Origin: Prevotella sp.
GTDB taxonomy: Bacteria; Bacteroidota; Bacteroidia; Bacteroidales; Bacteroidaceae
NCBI GenBank assembly: GCA_016291495.1
Contig: JAEEXI010000005.1
Location: 124,001-188,000, forward strand
Length of the DNA stretch: 64,000 nt
Direction of reading: 5' to 3'
Shown: one piece after another, positions 1 through 11,400 of the stretch
How positions within the stretch are numbered: position 1 is the first letter of the stretch
Layout: the number at the start of each line of letters is the position of its first letter
Translations under genes and position numbers: made by a program
The notes under the pieces: generated by a model
What the model was told of the DNA's origin: nothing
The model's input: only the letters and a program-made list of their open reading frames with translations
The model's database searches: none

Positions 1-1
1 G

Positions 2-1786
2 TCGGCCCAGCAGGTGACGAGAGAGGCTGCATTGTCGAAAGCAACACAGTTCTTTAACCAGTCCGATGTGGTTTCAAGGAGGGCAGCGCGCAAGGCTACT
101 CAGTTGACCCTTGCCAACGACCGCAGTGAGTTCTATGTTTTCAACGATGAGGCTAACGGCGGCTATGTCGTCATCAGTGGTGACGAACGGATGCCAGATG
201 TGTTGGGATATTCTTACAACGGACATTTCGATGCAGAGCAGATTCCTTGTAATATGCGTGCATTGATGGAAAATTTTGCCAGTCAGGTAGATTATTTAAG
301 GACACATCCTGGAGCTAAAGTGACTAAACATCGCTCACCAGATAGGGAAAATATCGCCCCAATGTTAACTTGTAGTTTTAGCCAAGGATACCCCTATAAT
401 AACAAATGTCCAGAAGCTAATGGTGAACACAGTGCTACAGGTTGCGTTGCTGTGGCGATGGCTGAAATCATGCATTATCACCAATGGCCGAAACAGACTA
501 CCCAAATCATTCCTGGCTATACAACATTTACACAAGGATTTGAATTACCAGACATACCCATTACCACTATAGACTGGGATAACATACTTGGGCATTATGA
601 TTCTGATAATTATAATTATAGTGATGAACAGATAGATGCTATCTCTACTTTGATGCTGCTATGTGGTGCATCTGCAAAGATGGAATATACTACTACATCT
701 GGTAGTGGAGCTGCTATGCAGGATGCAGCTAATGCTTTTAGAAAGTATTTTGACTACGAAGACTTGCTTGAACTTATTTATCGTGATGCATACTATGATG
801 ATGAGTGGGAACAGATGATCTATGATGAATTGAAAAGTGGGCGCCCTGTTCTATATGCCGCTTCTTGGGATAGTGGCGAATCACATGCTTTTGTTGTGCA
901 TGGTTATGAAAATGGTTATTTTCGTCATGGTTCCTTTTGGGTCCTTTTGAATGACAATTTTGGATTGAAATATCATCAATATGCCATTGTAGGCATCAGA
1001 CCAGTAAAAGCTAATGCCCCCTGCGGATATGCCGTACTTGATAATGGAAAGATGACATTATACTATGATAGTGAGAAAGCCAATCGTACTGGTACTATTC
1101 TACCTCATAGGGATGAATGGTCAGATTATGCTAATGTTATTACAGAATGCATCATTGACCCATCGTTTGCTAATGTACAATTGTATAATTTAAGAGAATA
1201 CTTTTCTAAATTAAGTAAATTAAAAACTATAGGAGGAATAGAAAATCTGAACACATCAATGGTTAGTGATATGAGCGATATGTTCAGTGGTTGTTCTTCT
1301 TTGACGAGCCTTGATCTTAGTAGCTTTAAGACAGACAAGACATTATACATGCATATGATGTTCTATGGTTGTTCTGACCTGACTACAATTTACGCAAGTG
1401 AACGTTGGAACATGTCAAATGTACAAACTTCAGATAAGATGTTTGAAGGATGTTCTAATATAATTGGTGGTGCAGGAACACCATATGATGCCAATCATAC
1501 AGGTGCAGACTATGCCCATATTGATGGTGGACCGGATAATCCAGGCTATTTCACCTATAAAGCTCCTCCTATTATAATGGGCGATGCCAATGGTGATGGT
1601 CTCGTGAATGTGACGGATATCGTGGCTACGGTGAACTACATCATGGAGAAGAATCCTAATAGATTCAACTACGAAGCTGCTGATGTGAACCAAGATGGCT
1701 ACATCAACGTGACGGATATCGTGAAGATGGTGTCTATCATCATGTCTGGTGATGCTGCACGTCGTCATGCTGACGTTGACGAATAG
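2..1786 (+). CDS. Secreted C10 (streptopain-like) peptidase with DUF285 and dockerin-like modules, 5' partial
   Basis: The frame is open from base 2 and the first residues (Ser-Ala-Gln-Gln) look like a signal-peptide end, so the true start is upstream of the window. A propeptide-like segment (GGYVVISGDERMP) precedes a C10 cysteine peptidase domain. The Cys lies in TGCVAVAMAEIMHYH (codon 443-445) and the His in SHAFVVHGY (codon 884-886). The NWGWGG block that normally follows the His is missing, so activity is doubtful. Next come BspA/DUF285-type repeats (MFSGCSSLTSLDLSSF) and two dockerin-like calcium loops near the C-terminus (GDANGDGLVNVTDI, ADVNQDGYINVTDI). Bases about 250-1560 are clearly more AT-rich than the flanks. 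The dockerin here is the common Prevotella secreted-protein tail and does not by itself imply a cellulosome. Confidence 0.85.
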   Translation, partial: SAQQVTREAALSKATQFFNQSDVVSRRAARKATQLTLANDRSEFYVFNDEANGGYVVISGDERMPDVLGYSYNGHFDAEQIPCNMRALMENFASQVDYLRTHPGAKVTKHRSPDRENIAPMLTCSFSQGYPYNNKCPEANGEHSATGCVAVAMAEIMHYHQWPKQTTQIIPGYTTFTQGFELPDIPITTIDWDNILGHYDSDNYNYSDEQIDAISTLMLLCGASAKMEYTTTSGSGAAMQDAANAFRKYFDYEDLLELIYRDAYYDDEWEQMIYDELKSGRPVLYAASWDSGESHAFVVHGYENGYFRHGSFWVLLNDNFGLKYHQYAIVGIRPVKANAPCGYAVLDNGKMTLYYDSEKANRTGTILPHRDEWSDYANVITECIIDPSFANVQLYNLREYFSKLSKLKTIGGIENLNTSMVSDMSDMFSGCSSLTSLDLSSFKTDKTLYMHMMFYGCSDLTTIYASERWNMSNVQTSDKMFEGCSNIIGGAGTPYDANHTGADYAHIDGGPDNPGYFTYKAPPIIMGDANGDGLVNVTDIVATVNYIMEKNPNRFNYEAADVNQDGYINVTDIVKMVSIIMSGDAARRHADVDE

Positions 1787-1807
1787 GCTATACCTATTTT
1801 CATCAAG

Positions 1808-1846
1808 AAGCAGGCACTCCAAAAAGAGAATGGGGTACCTGCTTTT
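1808..1846. terminator. Hairpin between convergent genes
   Basis: AAGCAGG pairs with CCTGCTT, the stem extends through an imperfect inner part, and TTTT follows on the + strand. It lies between the peptidase stop and the convergent GH94 stop and probably ends the peptidase transcript. Confidence 0.6.
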
Positions 1847-1887
1847 ATTAACTTGAAAATATCAGTGAAATCGTGATAGACGGGTGG

Positions 1888-4329
1888 TTACATCGTGACT
1901 TCTACCACGTGCTTACCAGCGGAGTAGGGGATGACGGTACCCTCAATCTTGGTGCCGTCGAGGACGATGCTCTTGACACCCTTCTGCTGGCCGTTCGGAT
2001 GGATGGTGATCTCATAATCTGCATCGCGGAACTTACGCTGGACGGTGTAGTCGGTAGCGGTCTCGGGCAGACAGGGATCGATGCGGATGCCGTCGTAGTC
2101 GGGCTTGATGCCGAGGATGAACTCCGAGACGGTGTACCACATCCAGGCAGCGGTACCTGTGAGCCATGAGTTCTTACCCTCACCGGGCTTGAAGGCGTCC
2201 TTACCAGCTACCATCTGACAGTTGACGTAAGGCTCGACCTTGTGCAGCGTCTGGTATTTCTCTTCCACGTAAGAGGGGAGGATCTTAGCGTAGTGGCTCC
2301 AGGCATCGTTGCCGCGACCTGCAAGACACTCGCCGATGATGACCCAAGGATTGTTGTGGCAGAAGATGCCGGCGTTCTCCTTGTAGCCCTCGGGATATGA
2401 GGAAATCTCACCATACTCGTAGATGTACTTGGTGAAGGCGGGGTTGTTGAGCACCATACCGTGCTCGCACTCGAGGTACTTCTTACAAGAGTCGAGCGAC
2501 TTGGCCACCATACCGTCCTCAGCGCCGATCTCAGCCATCGTACACCAGCCTTGTGACTCGATGAAGATCTTGGCTTCGTCGCATTCGTTGGAGCCAATCT
2601 TACGACCATAGAAGTCGTAGGCGCGCAGATACCACTCGCCATCCCAGCCGTGCTTCTTCACTGCGTCGATCATGGCATCGACAGCCTGCTGCATGCGGGC
2701 AGCCTCGTCGGTCTTGCCGATCTTCTTGCAGAGGGCCACGTAGTCCTTACCAGTGACGACGAAGAGACCTGCAATCATGAGCGATTCGGCCTTGGTGCCT
2801 TCAGAGACGTTCTCTGTGGTCTGGAACGACTCGTTGGGATCCCATGAGAAGCAGTTGAGGTTGAGGCAGTCGTTCCAGTCGGCACGACCAATCAACGGGA
2901 GCATGTGAGGACCGAGGTTCTTGATGACGTGGTCCATTGAGATCTTCAGGTGCTCGAAGAGGGTGACCTCAGAGCCGGGCTGGTTGTCGAAGGGCACCAT
3001 CTCGTCGAGGATGGAGAAGTCGCCCGTCTCCTTGATATAAGCCACGGTGCCGAAGATGAGCCAGCAGGGGTCGTCGTTGAAACCGCCACCAATGTCGTTG
3101 TTACCACGCTTGGTGAGGGGCTGGTACTGGTGGTAGCAGCCGCCATCGGGGAACTGCGTCGATGCAATATCGATGATGCGCTGACGGGCACGAGGCGGAA
3201 TCTGATGGACGAAGCCCACGAGGTCCTGATTGGAATCGCGGAAGCCCATACCACGACCTACGCCGCTCTCGAAGAACGAAGCCGAACGCGAGAAGTTGAA
3301 GGTGACCATACACTGGTACTGGTTCCAGATGTTCACCATGCGGTCGAGTTTGTCGTTGCCAGTCTTCACCTTATATATATTAAGCAGGGCATCCCAGTAC
3401 TCGCAGAGTTCAGCGAAGGCCTTATCCACCTTGGCGGTAGTGTCCAGTTCGGCGATGAGGGCGTGGGCCTTCTTCTTGTTGATGACCTGCAGGGCCTCAA
3501 ATTTCTCATCCTGCTCATTCTCGATGTAACCCAGCAGGAACACAAAGTCCTTCGATTCGCCTGGCTGCAGCGTCACCTCGATATAGTGTGAGGCAATCGG
3601 ACTCCAACCATGAGCGTGAGAATTGCGAGGCTTACCCTCCATCACGGCATCGGGATTTGCAAACTCGTTATACAGTCCCACGAAGGTCTCGCGGTCGGTA
3701 TCGAAGCCCTGGATGGGGGCATTCACATGATAGAACGCATAGTGGTTGCGGCGCTCACGATATTCCGTCTTGTGATAGATCGTGCTGCCCTCTATTTCCA
3801 CTTCACCTGTTGAGAAGTTACGCTGGAAGTTCTCCATATCGGTAGCAGCATTCCACAGACACCACTCCTCGAACGAGAAGAGTTTTAAGTTTTTCACCTC
3901 ATTACTCTCGTTCTTCAGCGTCAGTTTCTGTACCTCAGCCCATTTCTTCAGGGGCACGAAGAAGAGCACAGAAGCCTCGACGCCATTCTTACGACCCGTG
4001 ATGCGGGTATAGCTCATGCCGTGACGGCACTCGTAGAAATCGAGCGGGGTCTTGCAGGGCTTCCAGCCCGGATTCCATACCGTATCGCCGTCCTTGATGT
4101 AGAAATAGCGTCCACCATTGTCCATCGGCACGTTGTTGTAGCGATAGCGGGTGATGCGGCGGAACTTGGCATCCTTGTAGAAAGAGTAGCCGCCAGCGGT
4201 GTTAGAGATGAGTGAGAAGAAGTCCTCATTACCTAAATAGTTAATCCAAGGCCAAGGGGTCTTCGGATCGGTGATTACATACTCACGGTGTTGGTCCTCA
4301 AAATGACCGTAACGTTTTTGTTGTTCCAT
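1888..4329 (-). CDS. GH94 cellobiose phosphorylase
   Basis: This is an 813-residue cytosolic protein with no signal peptide. It matches GH94 phosphorylases in length and order: an N-terminal beta-sandwich (about 1-300), a linker helix region, then an (alpha/alpha)6 barrel. The GH94 catalytic motif RADWNDCLN is at about residue 484, and [12 protein letters not shown] and [12 protein letters not shown] are also family-like. The expected reaction is phosphorolysis of cellobiose to glucose 1-phosphate and glucose. It is the last gene of a leftward operon, 20 bp after an acyl-CoA synthetase gene. Other GH94 specificities (chitobiose, cellodextrin) cannot be fully excluded, but the length favours cellobiose. 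Confidence 0.88.
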   Translation of the reverse strand: MEQQKRYGHFEDQHREYVITDPKTPWPWINYLGNEDFFSLISNTAGGYSFYKDAKFRRITRYRYNNVPMDNGGRYFYIKDGDTVWNPGWKPCKTPLDFYECRHGMSYTRITGRKNGVEASVLFFVPLKKWAEVQKLTLKNESNEVKNLKLFSFEEWCLWNAATDMENFQRNFSTGEVEIEGSTIYHKTEYRERRNHYAFYHVNAPIQGFDTDRETFVGLYNEFANPDAVMEGKPRNSHAHGWSPIASHYIEVTLQPGESKDFVFLLGYIENEQDEKFEALQVINKKKAHALIAELDTTAKVDKAFAELCEYWDALLNIYKVKTGNDKLDRMVNIWNQYQCMVTFNFSRSASFFESGVGRGMGFRDSNQDLVGFVHQIPPRARQRIIDIASTQFPDGGCYHQYQPLTKRGNNDIGGGFNDDPCWLIFGTVAYIKETGDFSILDEMVPFDNQPGSEVTLFEHLKISMDHVIKNLGPHMLPLIGRADWNDCLNLNCFSWDPNESFQTTENVSEGTKAESLMIAGLFVVTGKDYVALCKKIGKTDEAARMQQAVDAMIDAVKKHGWDGEWYLRAYDFYGRKIGSNECDEAKIFIESQGWCTMAEIGAEDGMVAKSLDSCKKYLECEHGMVLNNPAFTKYIYEYGEISSYPEGYKENAGIFCHNNPWVIIGECLAGRGNDAWSHYAKILPSYVEEKYQTLHKVEPYVNCQMVAGKDAFKPGEGKNSWLTGTAAWMWYTVSEFILGIKPDYDGIRIDPCLPETATDYTVQRKFRDADYEITIHPNGQQKGVKSIVLDGTKIEGTVIPYSAGKHVVEVTM

Positions 4330-4349
4330 ATGATTTGAAAGTTTAATGT

Positions 4350-6413
4350 TTATTCTTTATCTATGAGTATTCGTGCATCGACAGCCACCACCTCATTGGC
4401 ATCCGCCAGAAGCGGGTTGATGTCCATCTCCTTGATTTCTGTGGCGAAGCGGAGGAGGGTAGAGAGACGTACGATGATCTCGGCATATTTCTGTTCGTTG
4501 ATGCCAGCCTGTCCGCGTGTACCTTTTAATATCTTATAGCCTCGCAGCGAATGGATCATCGAATAAGCCTCCGCATAGCTGAGGGGGGCAAGTCCGCTTT
4601 GTACGTCCTTCAGTACCTCGACGAAGATACCCCCCAGACCGCAGAGGACCACATGTCCGAAACGCTCCTCATACTTGGCTCCGATGAAGAGTTCGGTACC
4701 CTTCAGCATCTTCTGTACCATCACGCCTGTGGCATCGGGAATCTGCATCATGCGTTCAAACTCTAAGGCAAGATGCTCTGGGGTGCGGATGTTAAGGGTA
4801 ACACCACCTACATCACTCTTATGAACGGGTCCCACCACTTTTGCTACGACGGGGTAGCCCACCTTTTGGGCAAATGCAATCAGTTCTTCCTTATCGGCGC
4901 TGACCTGTTCGGGTACCATCGGAATACCAGCACACGACAGGATTTCACGGACGGTGTCAGGGGGCAGATAACCCTTGCTGTCGATGCCCAGGATCACTTT
5001 GTTCAGACGTGGAATATCAATACCGTAAAGTTGTACCTCGGGTGGTGCAGGGGGTGGTGTCTGCATAATCTGCGATAATGCAGTGGCCAACGTCACCTCA
5101 TCGGAGAAGTTGACATGTCCTTTCGCCAGGAATTCCGCTACCTCAGGGCCTGCCGTGTGAAGACTGGGCAGGATAGGGAAGATGGGTTTCTTGCACTCCA
5201 GAATCTTTTGGTGCAGTACTTCGTATGCCTGATAGAGCGTGGTCAGTCCAGGGGTACCGTAGATGACAGCAATGGCATCGATGTTTTCAAAATGTTTCTC
5301 ACAATAGTCGATCGTGATACCCAACTGCTCGGGGGTACCTGTAGCGAGAATGTCGATGGGGTTCGCTACACTGGAGCCAGGGAAGAGTTGTTCCTTCAGC
5401 TCCTCTGCGACTTCACCTTCGAGTTTAGGTACTTCCAGTCCTCCCTTTGACAGGGCGTCGGTCAGCATCACGCCAGGACCTCCGGCATGGGTGACTATCG
5501 CAAAGCGCTTTCCTGTCAATGGCGGTAAAGTGAAGATACATCCCACGGTAGTCAGTTCCTCTCTGGAGTGACAGCGTACAATGCCAGCTTTACGGAACAA
5601 AGCTTCTACGGCAGAGTCGCTGGAGGCAATGGCACCCGTATGGCTCGATGCCGCCCGACTGCCGCTCTCGCTGCTACCAGCCTTGATAGCAGCGATGCGA
5701 CAACCCTTGCGAATCAGGGAACTGGCGTGGAACAGCAACTTGTCAGGGTTGCTGATGTTCTCTATATATAGTAACTTTACATGTGAGTCTGTTTCCGGAT
5801 TGAAGTGCTCGTCCATATATTGCAGCACATCCTCGATACCGATTTGTTTCCCATTACCGATAGACCAGACCGAATTGAACTGTAATCCCTTGATGACGGC
5901 ACTCTCGAGGATAAAGACGGCAGTAGCACCTGAGCCGCTGACAAAGTCAACACCTTTGGCATTGAGGGATGGTACGGGTTTGGTGAATACACTATGGTGG
6001 TTACGGGTCAACAGTCCGATGCAGTTCGGACCAATCAGCGCAGCCCCGTATTGCTCACAGGTGTCGAGGATACGCTGTTCCATCTCTGCACCCGCCTTGG
6101 TCTCCTCACCAAATCCGGCGGAGATGATGATAAATGCCTTGGTCAGTTTCTCTCTCGCCAACTGCTCTACGGTATCCGGGCAGAACTTGGCTGGAATGAC
6201 AAGGACGGCCAGTTCAGTAGGAGGCAGTTCTTTGATATCATGAAAGACTTTGATGCCCTGTACCTCATCCTCTTTCGGATTGACGATTCGCAAAACGCCT
6301 TGATAGTCACCTTGCAGGATGTTGCGCACGATAGCACCTCCTGGCTTGTGAATATTGTTCGAACCGCCAATAATGGCGATAGACTTGGGCTCTAACAGTT
6401 CTCGGTTAATCAT
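4350..6413 (-). CDS. Acetate/acyl-CoA ligase (ADP-forming), fused alpha-beta
   Basis: The 687 residues carry an N-terminal CoA-binding Rossmann domain ([16 protein letters not shown]), succinyl-CoA-ligase-like domains with the phospho-His region SSHTGA (His258), and a C-terminal ATP-grasp domain from about residue 480 ([25 protein letters not shown]). This is the single-chain layout of NDP-forming acyl-CoA synthetases, which interconvert acyl-CoA, ADP and phosphate with acid, CoA and ATP. The likely role is substrate-level ATP formation from acetyl-CoA or a related acyl-CoA, which suits a fermentative anaerobe. Its start overlaps the upstream gene's stop by 4 bp (ATGA), so translation is probably coupled. 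The substrate cannot be read from sequence. Confidence 0.87.
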   Translation of the reverse strand: MINRELLEPKSIAIIGGSNNIHKPGGAIVRNILQGDYQGVLRIVNPKEDEVQGIKVFHDIKELPPTELAVLVIPAKFCPDTVEQLAREKLTKAFIIISAGFGEETKAGAEMEQRILDTCEQYGAALIGPNCIGLLTRNHHSVFTKPVPSLNAKGVDFVSGSGATAVFILESAVIKGLQFNSVWSIGNGKQIGIEDVLQYMDEHFNPETDSHVKLLYIENISNPDKLLFHASSLIRKGCRIAAIKAGSSESGSRAASSHTGAIASSDSAVEALFRKAGIVRCHSREELTTVGCIFTLPPLTGKRFAIVTHAGGPGVMLTDALSKGGLEVPKLEGEVAEELKEQLFPGSSVANPIDILATGTPEQLGITIDYCEKHFENIDAIAVIYGTPGLTTLYQAYEVLHQKILECKKPIFPILPSLHTAGPEVAEFLAKGHVNFSDEVTLATALSQIMQTPPPAPPEVQLYGIDIPRLNKVILGIDSKGYLPPDTVREILSCAGIPMVPEQVSADKEELIAFAQKVGYPVVAKVVGPVHKSDVGGVTLNIRTPEHLALEFERMMQIPDATGVMVQKMLKGTELFIGAKYEERFGHVVLCGLGGIFVEVLKDVQSGLAPLSYAEAYSMIHSLRGYKILKGTRGQAGINEQKYAEIIVRLSTLLRFATEIKEMDINPLLADANEVVAVDARILIDKE

Positions 6414-6985
6414 ACGATGACAATGGATTTGACAGGATAGGGCGCAATAGGAGACTCTGGGAAGAAATAACCCAGTTTGAGTACTGCCTTAATGGGTGTC
6501 CCCTCTTCTGCAAGATGGGTGCTTTCCTCATCGAGTGTCGCATCAAACTTCCCGTTGAAGGGTGCATGGATGCAGTCTGCATAGGTAGTAGGCTCATTGC
6601 AGATCGTATCCAGACACGCATTGATAAAAGGTACCTGAGAAGTCAGGAACTTCTCGATATCCTTAGCCAGACGGTTGATGTCGTCAAACTCAGACCCAGG
6701 GAAAGCGTCCTCGCTCTGTAGTGCGAGACGACGCATCAGCGGCTTGAGGTCTCCCTGATATTGGCGCAGTTCGTAGATACGATTGTTCAGATTGATGAAC
6801 CTGTTGACAGCTTCATTATAGACCATCATCTGCTCAGGGGAGAGCCGGATGTTCTGTTCCTCCTGTTCACGACGTTCACGTCTTTTACGGCGTATCTTTA
6901 CAAAGGCTGTGGTACCAGCGGCAATGGCGGTTACTCCTAAAGTGGCTAATGCTGCCCATGCAGACTTGTTGTTTTTCAGTTCCAT
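6410..6985 (-). CDS. Membrane-anchored protein of unknown function
   Basis: The 191 residues start with a short polar stretch and one hydrophobic segment (WAALATLGVTAIAAGTTAF). A strongly basic stretch (KIRRKRRERREQEEQN) then suggests the rest is cytoplasmic. The remainder is mostly helical and acidic, and I recognise no family. It is the first gene of the leftward operon with the acyl-CoA synthetase and GH94 phosphorylase and overlaps the former by 4 bp. The start is set by a -7 box 24 bp upstream. Confidence 0.65.
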   Translation of the reverse strand: MELKNNKSAWAALATLGVTAIAAGTTAFVKIRRKRRERREQEEQNIRLSPEQMMVYNEAVNRFINLNNRIYELRQYQGDLKPLMRRLALQSEDAFPGSEFDDINRLAKDIEKFLTSQVPFINACLDTICNEPTTYADCIHAPFNGKFDATLDEESTHLAEEGTPIKAVLKLGYFFPESPIAPYPVKSIVIV

Positions 6986-7009
6986 CGGTCTTTAGTTTAT
7001 ATTCTGCCA

Positions 7010-7017
7010 CAAAGATA
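7010..7017 (-). promoter_or_regulatory. -7 box for the leftward 6985 operon
   Basis: The minus strand reads TATCTTTG, a perfect match to the Bacteroidota TAnnTTTG box, 24 bp before the start at 6985. It is divergent from the MATE promoter 30 bp away. Confidence 0.65.
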
Positions 7018-7039
7018 ATCATTTTTTATGAAATTTCAT

Positions 7040-7047
7040 TATCTTTG
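7040..7047 (+). promoter_or_regulatory. -7 box for the MATE gene
   Basis: TATCTTTG followed by CA, 18 bp before the ATG at 7066. It shows that the longer in-frame ORF beginning at 6949 is not the real start, because that ORF would include the promoter and run into the opposite-strand gene. Confidence 0.7.
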
Positions 7048-7065
7048 CAATTAAAATCACGAAAA

Positions 7066-8379
7066 ATGAATCAGATAGACCGCCAAATCCTCCAGATTGC
7101 CCTTCCTGCTATCGTGACAAACCTCACCGTTCCTCTGTTGGGACTGGTCGATACGGCCATTGTGGGACATATGGGTGATGCCGCCTATATCGGTGCCATC
7201 GCCGTGGGCTCGATGATTTTCAGTCTGGTATATTGGGTATTTGGTTTCCTACGGATGGGAACCAGTGGAATGACGGCACAGGCACGTGGCCGACGGGATA
7301 TGGAGGAAGTCATGCGGATGCTGATGCGCTCGTTGTTGATTTCAATTGTTATCTCTTTGATTATCATTGTTTTACAGTATCCGTTGCGTGAGATGATGTT
7401 ATGGTTGATATCCCCGACAGCAGATGTGCGGTCATTGTCGATTACCTATTATAATATGGTGGTATGGGGCGCTCCGGCAGTCTTAGGACTCTATTCCCTC
7501 AGCGGTTGGTTTATCGGTATGCAGAACTCACGGATCATGCTGGTTGTTTCTTTCCTGCAAAACGTGGTGAACATCATTGTTTCTTTGTGGTTGGTCTATG
7601 GCTTGGGGATGAAAGTGGAAGGTGTCGCCTTGGGGACGGTGATAGCCCAGTATGCTGGACTGTTGATTGCTGCTGCTATGTGGTTCCGCTACTACCGACG
7701 AATGTTGCAAAGGAAGGTGTCCCTACTAAAAGACACGATGAACGACTGGTTGTCTTTCTTCCGCGTTAATCGTGATATCTTCCTGCGTACCTTGTTTCTG
7801 GTGGCTGTCAACCTCTATTTCACTTCGGCAGGAGCCCGTCAGGGGGCTGTGATTCTTGCCGTCAACACCCTGTTGATGCAGCTCTACCTCTTTTTCTCCT
7901 ATTTCATGGACGGCTTTGCCTATGCTGGAGAGGCCTGGGGTGGCAGATACTGGGGAGCTCAAAACATGGCTGCATTCCAGGAGATTGTCAGACGGTTGTT
8001 CGTATGGGGAACCGCTATGGTACTGTTATTTACCGTTGTCTATGTGGCAGGCGGAATGCCTTTCCTACGCCTATTGACAGATGAGCCTAATGTGGTGGAA
8101 GCCTCGCGTCACTACGTCTGGTGGGCTTATCTCGTGCCTGTAGCTGGTGTGGCCGCCTTCGTGTGGGACGGCATCTTTATCGGTATCACGGCTACACGTG
8201 GTATGCTGGTGTCGTCGTGTATAGCGGCGGTAGTATTCTTTATGGGGATAATGGTTTTAATGGACATCATGGGGAATCATGGGTTGTGGTTGTCGATGAT
8301 ACTTTACCTTGCCACTCGCGGTCTCATTCAGACGTATATATATCACGAACAGATTATACGAAAACCTAAATCTCGTTAA
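7066..8379 (+). CDS. MATE family multidrug/toxin exporter (DinF-like)
   Basis: The 437 residues from the ATG at 7066 begin with MNQIDRQILQIALPAI, and the N-terminal segment LLGLVDTAIVGHMG is a typical MATE signature. About twelve hydrophobic helices follow in two related halves. These inner-membrane proteins export cationic drugs or metabolites using Na+ or H+ gradients. An upstream in-frame extension to 6949 was rejected because it spans the promoter and has no family similarity. The gene appears monocistronic, since the next gene has its own promoter. The substrate is unknown. Confidence 0.88.
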   Translation: MNQIDRQILQIALPAIVTNLTVPLLGLVDTAIVGHMGDAAYIGAIAVGSMIFSLVYWVFGFLRMGTSGMTAQARGRRDMEEVMRMLMRSLLISIVISLIIIVLQYPLREMMLWLISPTADVRSLSITYYNMVVWGAPAVLGLYSLSGWFIGMQNSRIMLVVSFLQNVVNIIVSLWLVYGLGMKVEGVALGTVIAQYAGLLIAAAMWFRYYRRMLQRKVSLLKDTMNDWLSFFRVNRDIFLRTLFLVAVNLYFTSAGARQGAVILAVNTLLMQLYLFFSYFMDGFAYAGEAWGGRYWGAQNMAAFQEIVRRLFVWGTAMVLLFTVVYVAGGMPFLRLLTDEPNVVEASRHYVWWAYLVPVAGVAAFVWDGIFIGITATRGMLVSSCIAAVVFFMGIMVLMDIMGNHGLWLSMILYLATRGLIQTYIYHEQIIRKPKSR

Positions 8380-8407
8380 AGGACTTGGTCATTCTATTTA
8401 TTTCTGT

Positions 8408-8415
8408 TATCTTTG
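8408..8415 (+). promoter_or_regulatory. Promoter of the alpha-2-macroglobulin gene
   Basis: The TATCTTTG -7 box has a TTGG about 20 bp upstream (8385-8388), the spacing expected for the Bacteroidota -33/-7 promoter. The ATG at 8443 follows 27 bp later. Confidence 0.7.
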
Positions 8416-8442
8416 CGTAGTAAAACTAAAAACGGATGCGAT

Positions 8443-11400
8443 ATGAACAAGAAAACTCTGACCATTATTGCAATAATCATGTTGATGCCTATGTGGATAT
8501 TCGGACAAGACTATCGTTCTTTGTGGAAACAAGTTAAGGATGCTGAGGATAAGGATCTTCCCCAGACAGCCATCACCCATCTGACCTCTATAGAGAAGAA
8601 GGCCAGGAAGGAGGGTGTGTACGGGCAACTGTTGAAAGCCTCGCTATATCGTGCCCAGATGCAGGCTAACGTGGCTCCAGATTCCTTGAAACCTGCCGTT
8701 GAACGACTGGTTCAAGAGGCTAAGCAGGAGAAGAATGTGGCCTTGCGTGCTGTCTATGCCACCGTTCTCCATCGGGTATATATGGAGAATCAATCACTTG
8801 TTGACGATGCGGATGAGAAGGAGAAGATCTGTGAGGAATACCGCACCATCGCCCTCTCGTCACCAGACGCACTGGGAAAGGTGAAGAATGCCATCTACGA
8901 ACCGTTTGTGGAGAAGGAGAACGACAGCTATATCTATGGTGATGACCTGCTTCATCTTATTGGTATGGAGTTCGGAGCCTGGCAGTGGATGCATGACTAT
9001 TATGAGAAGGCAGGAAACCGTCGTGCAGCCTGTTTGACTGCGCTTGCCATCCTGGAAGAGCAGAAAGGTGATGACGTAGAGAAGCTTCATGAGAGTAAGT
9101 ATATCCGTCAGTTGGACTCGCTGATTAATAAATACGGTGACCTGGATGAGGCTGGTGAGGTGGCTTTGGAGCGTTATGCCTATATGAGAGACAATACCAC
9201 TGCTACCGCTGCGGAAGAGATTGCCTATCTCGACCAGGCGATTGCCAAATGGGGCAACTGGAGGAGAATCAGTCAGTTGAAGAATAACCGCAAGAACCTG
9301 ATTACCTCCAAGTTCTATGCGAATATTCCCTATCGTGTCCAGATGACCAATCAGGAACAGACCATCAAACTGACTGGCCTGCGCCACTTGTCGTCGCTCA
9401 CCATGCGTGTCTATCGCACCAAATTACAGGGCGACCATGAGATGAATATCGGTTATAAGAAAGACCTGGATAAGGTGATGGCAGATGCCGTGGAGGTGAA
9501 AGAGGCTTTCCAGAAGCGTACCTTCTCTCCCTATGAGGAATATGAGGTGTTTGAAGACTCTATCCCGTTGGTGGGACTGCCCAATGGTATCTATCTGTTG
9601 GAGTTCTCTACGGAACCGAAGACAGCTATATCCCGTGTCCTATACAATGTGACCAACCTGCGTGTGCTTGCCACAGGCCGACAGGAATCGGATATGCGTT
9701 ATGTGGTGGTCGATGCCATCACCGGTCAGCCTATAAACGGTGCGAAGGTGAAGATAAAGTCCTCGCGTTACAACGACAAGGAGAATCAGAAAATTCTGAC
9801 GACGAATGCCGCTGGTGAGGCGAACCATGTGTTCACCAACGGAACGTGGCATAGTATCTATGTATATACGGATAATGACAAAGCTTGCCCTTCCATCAAT
9901 TCTGGCGACAACTTCAGTTTCAATGACAATAATGACAGGCGCGAGTTCACGAAAATCTATACCGATCGGGCCATCTATCGCCCAGGTCAGCAGGTACATG
10001 TGGCAGCCATTATCTATGCGAGGGAGAACTACATCGAGCATTCCGTCGTTGCCGACAAGAAAGTGCTGGCCCAGTTGCGTGATGCCAATTATAAAGTGGT
10101 TGCAGAGGAGAAACTCGTCACTGATGAGTTTGGTAAGTGCTCAACGACCTTCACGTTGCCTAACGGACTGCGGAATGGTCGTTTCACCATCCGTCTGAAT
10201 GGTGAGACAGAATCCATCCGGGTGGAGGAATACAAACGCCCTACCTTCGAACTGTCGTTCTCAGAGTATAAGGAGTCCTATAAGGCTGGAGATACCGTTA
10301 CCGTTCAGGGTAAGGCGGTGAGCTATGCCGGCGTTCCTGTTCAGGAGGCCCAGGTGAAGTACACTGTTCGTCGCCGTGTTGCCTATTGGTGGCTGAGCTA
10401 CTCGTGGTATTGGGGAGCAGGCTATTTCGGCCGCGGTACCGAGAAAGCAGATATTTATGAGGGAGAGACGACGACCAAGGATGATGGTACCTTCGACTTG
10501 AAGATGCCGATGATATTGCCGGATGATAACGGAAAGACACCGATGTTCTATACCTTTGAGGTCGAGGCGAACGTGACCGATCAGGCTGGTGAGACACATA
10601 CTGGAACGAAGAGTCTGCCGTTAGGTACGAGGTTGACATCACTCTCCTGTAATCTCTCCCAGCGTATCCGCATTGACCAGATCCAGCCAGTCACCTTCTA
10701 CCGCCGTAATGCTGCAGGCAGCGAGATAGCAGGTACCGTTCGCTACCGTCTGGATGGCGGTAAGTGGCAGGAGTGTGCAGCCAATGCTCCAATGTCAATC
10801 CTTAATCCTCAAATGAAATCCGGTGAGCATCGTCTGGAAGCTGCTTGCGAAGGCGACTCCATCGATATGAAGTTCGTGCTGTTCAGTCTGGACGACAAGA
10901 AACCGGCTGTTGAGACTAAGGATTGGTTCTATATCAGTGACACCCGTTTCAAGGACAACAAACAGCCCGTCACCATACAGGTGGGCTCTTCTGATCCGGA
11001 TTTGTATATTGCCTATGAGATTATTTCCGGCAAGACTGTTCTGGAAGAGGGATTCATCCGTGAGAACCGTTCGCTGTGGAACAGGAAGTTCACCTATAAG
11101 GAAGCGTATGGCAATGGTTTGCTGCTGACCTTCGCCTGGGTGAAGAACGGTATTGCCTATAAGCATTCGACAACCATCACCCGTCCTGTTCCTGACAAGC
11201 ATTTGAAACTACAGTGGGAGACCTTCCGTGACCGTCTGAAGCCTGGTCAGCAGGAGGAGTGGAAACTGAGCATCAAGGATAAGGACGGAAAACCGGCTCA
11301 GGCACAGTTGTTGGCAGTCCTCTATGACAAGAGTCTCGACCAGCTCGCCTCCCATTACTGGGGACTCTATCCCAGTATATGGATACCGTTGCCCTCTGCC

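Noticed and set aside
1579..1786. Cellulosome dockerin
   Set aside because: Similar tails are common on Prevotella secreted proteins, and no cohesin or scaffoldin is seen here.
2950..3591. 213-codon open frame opposite the GH94 gene
   Set aside because: It is the complement of a conserved enzyme and has low-complexity content.
5581..6243. 220-codon open frame opposite the acyl-CoA synthetase
   Set aside because: It is antisense to a strongly supported gene, has no recognisable domain and no promoter.
6949..7065. Upstream in-frame extension of the MATE gene
   Set aside because: It includes the promoter and overlaps the opposite-strand gene; family similarity begins at 7066.
8413..8442. TTG start for the alpha-2-macroglobulin gene
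   Set aside because: The TTG is part of the TATCTTTG promoter box; the ATG at 8443 begins a proper signal peptide.
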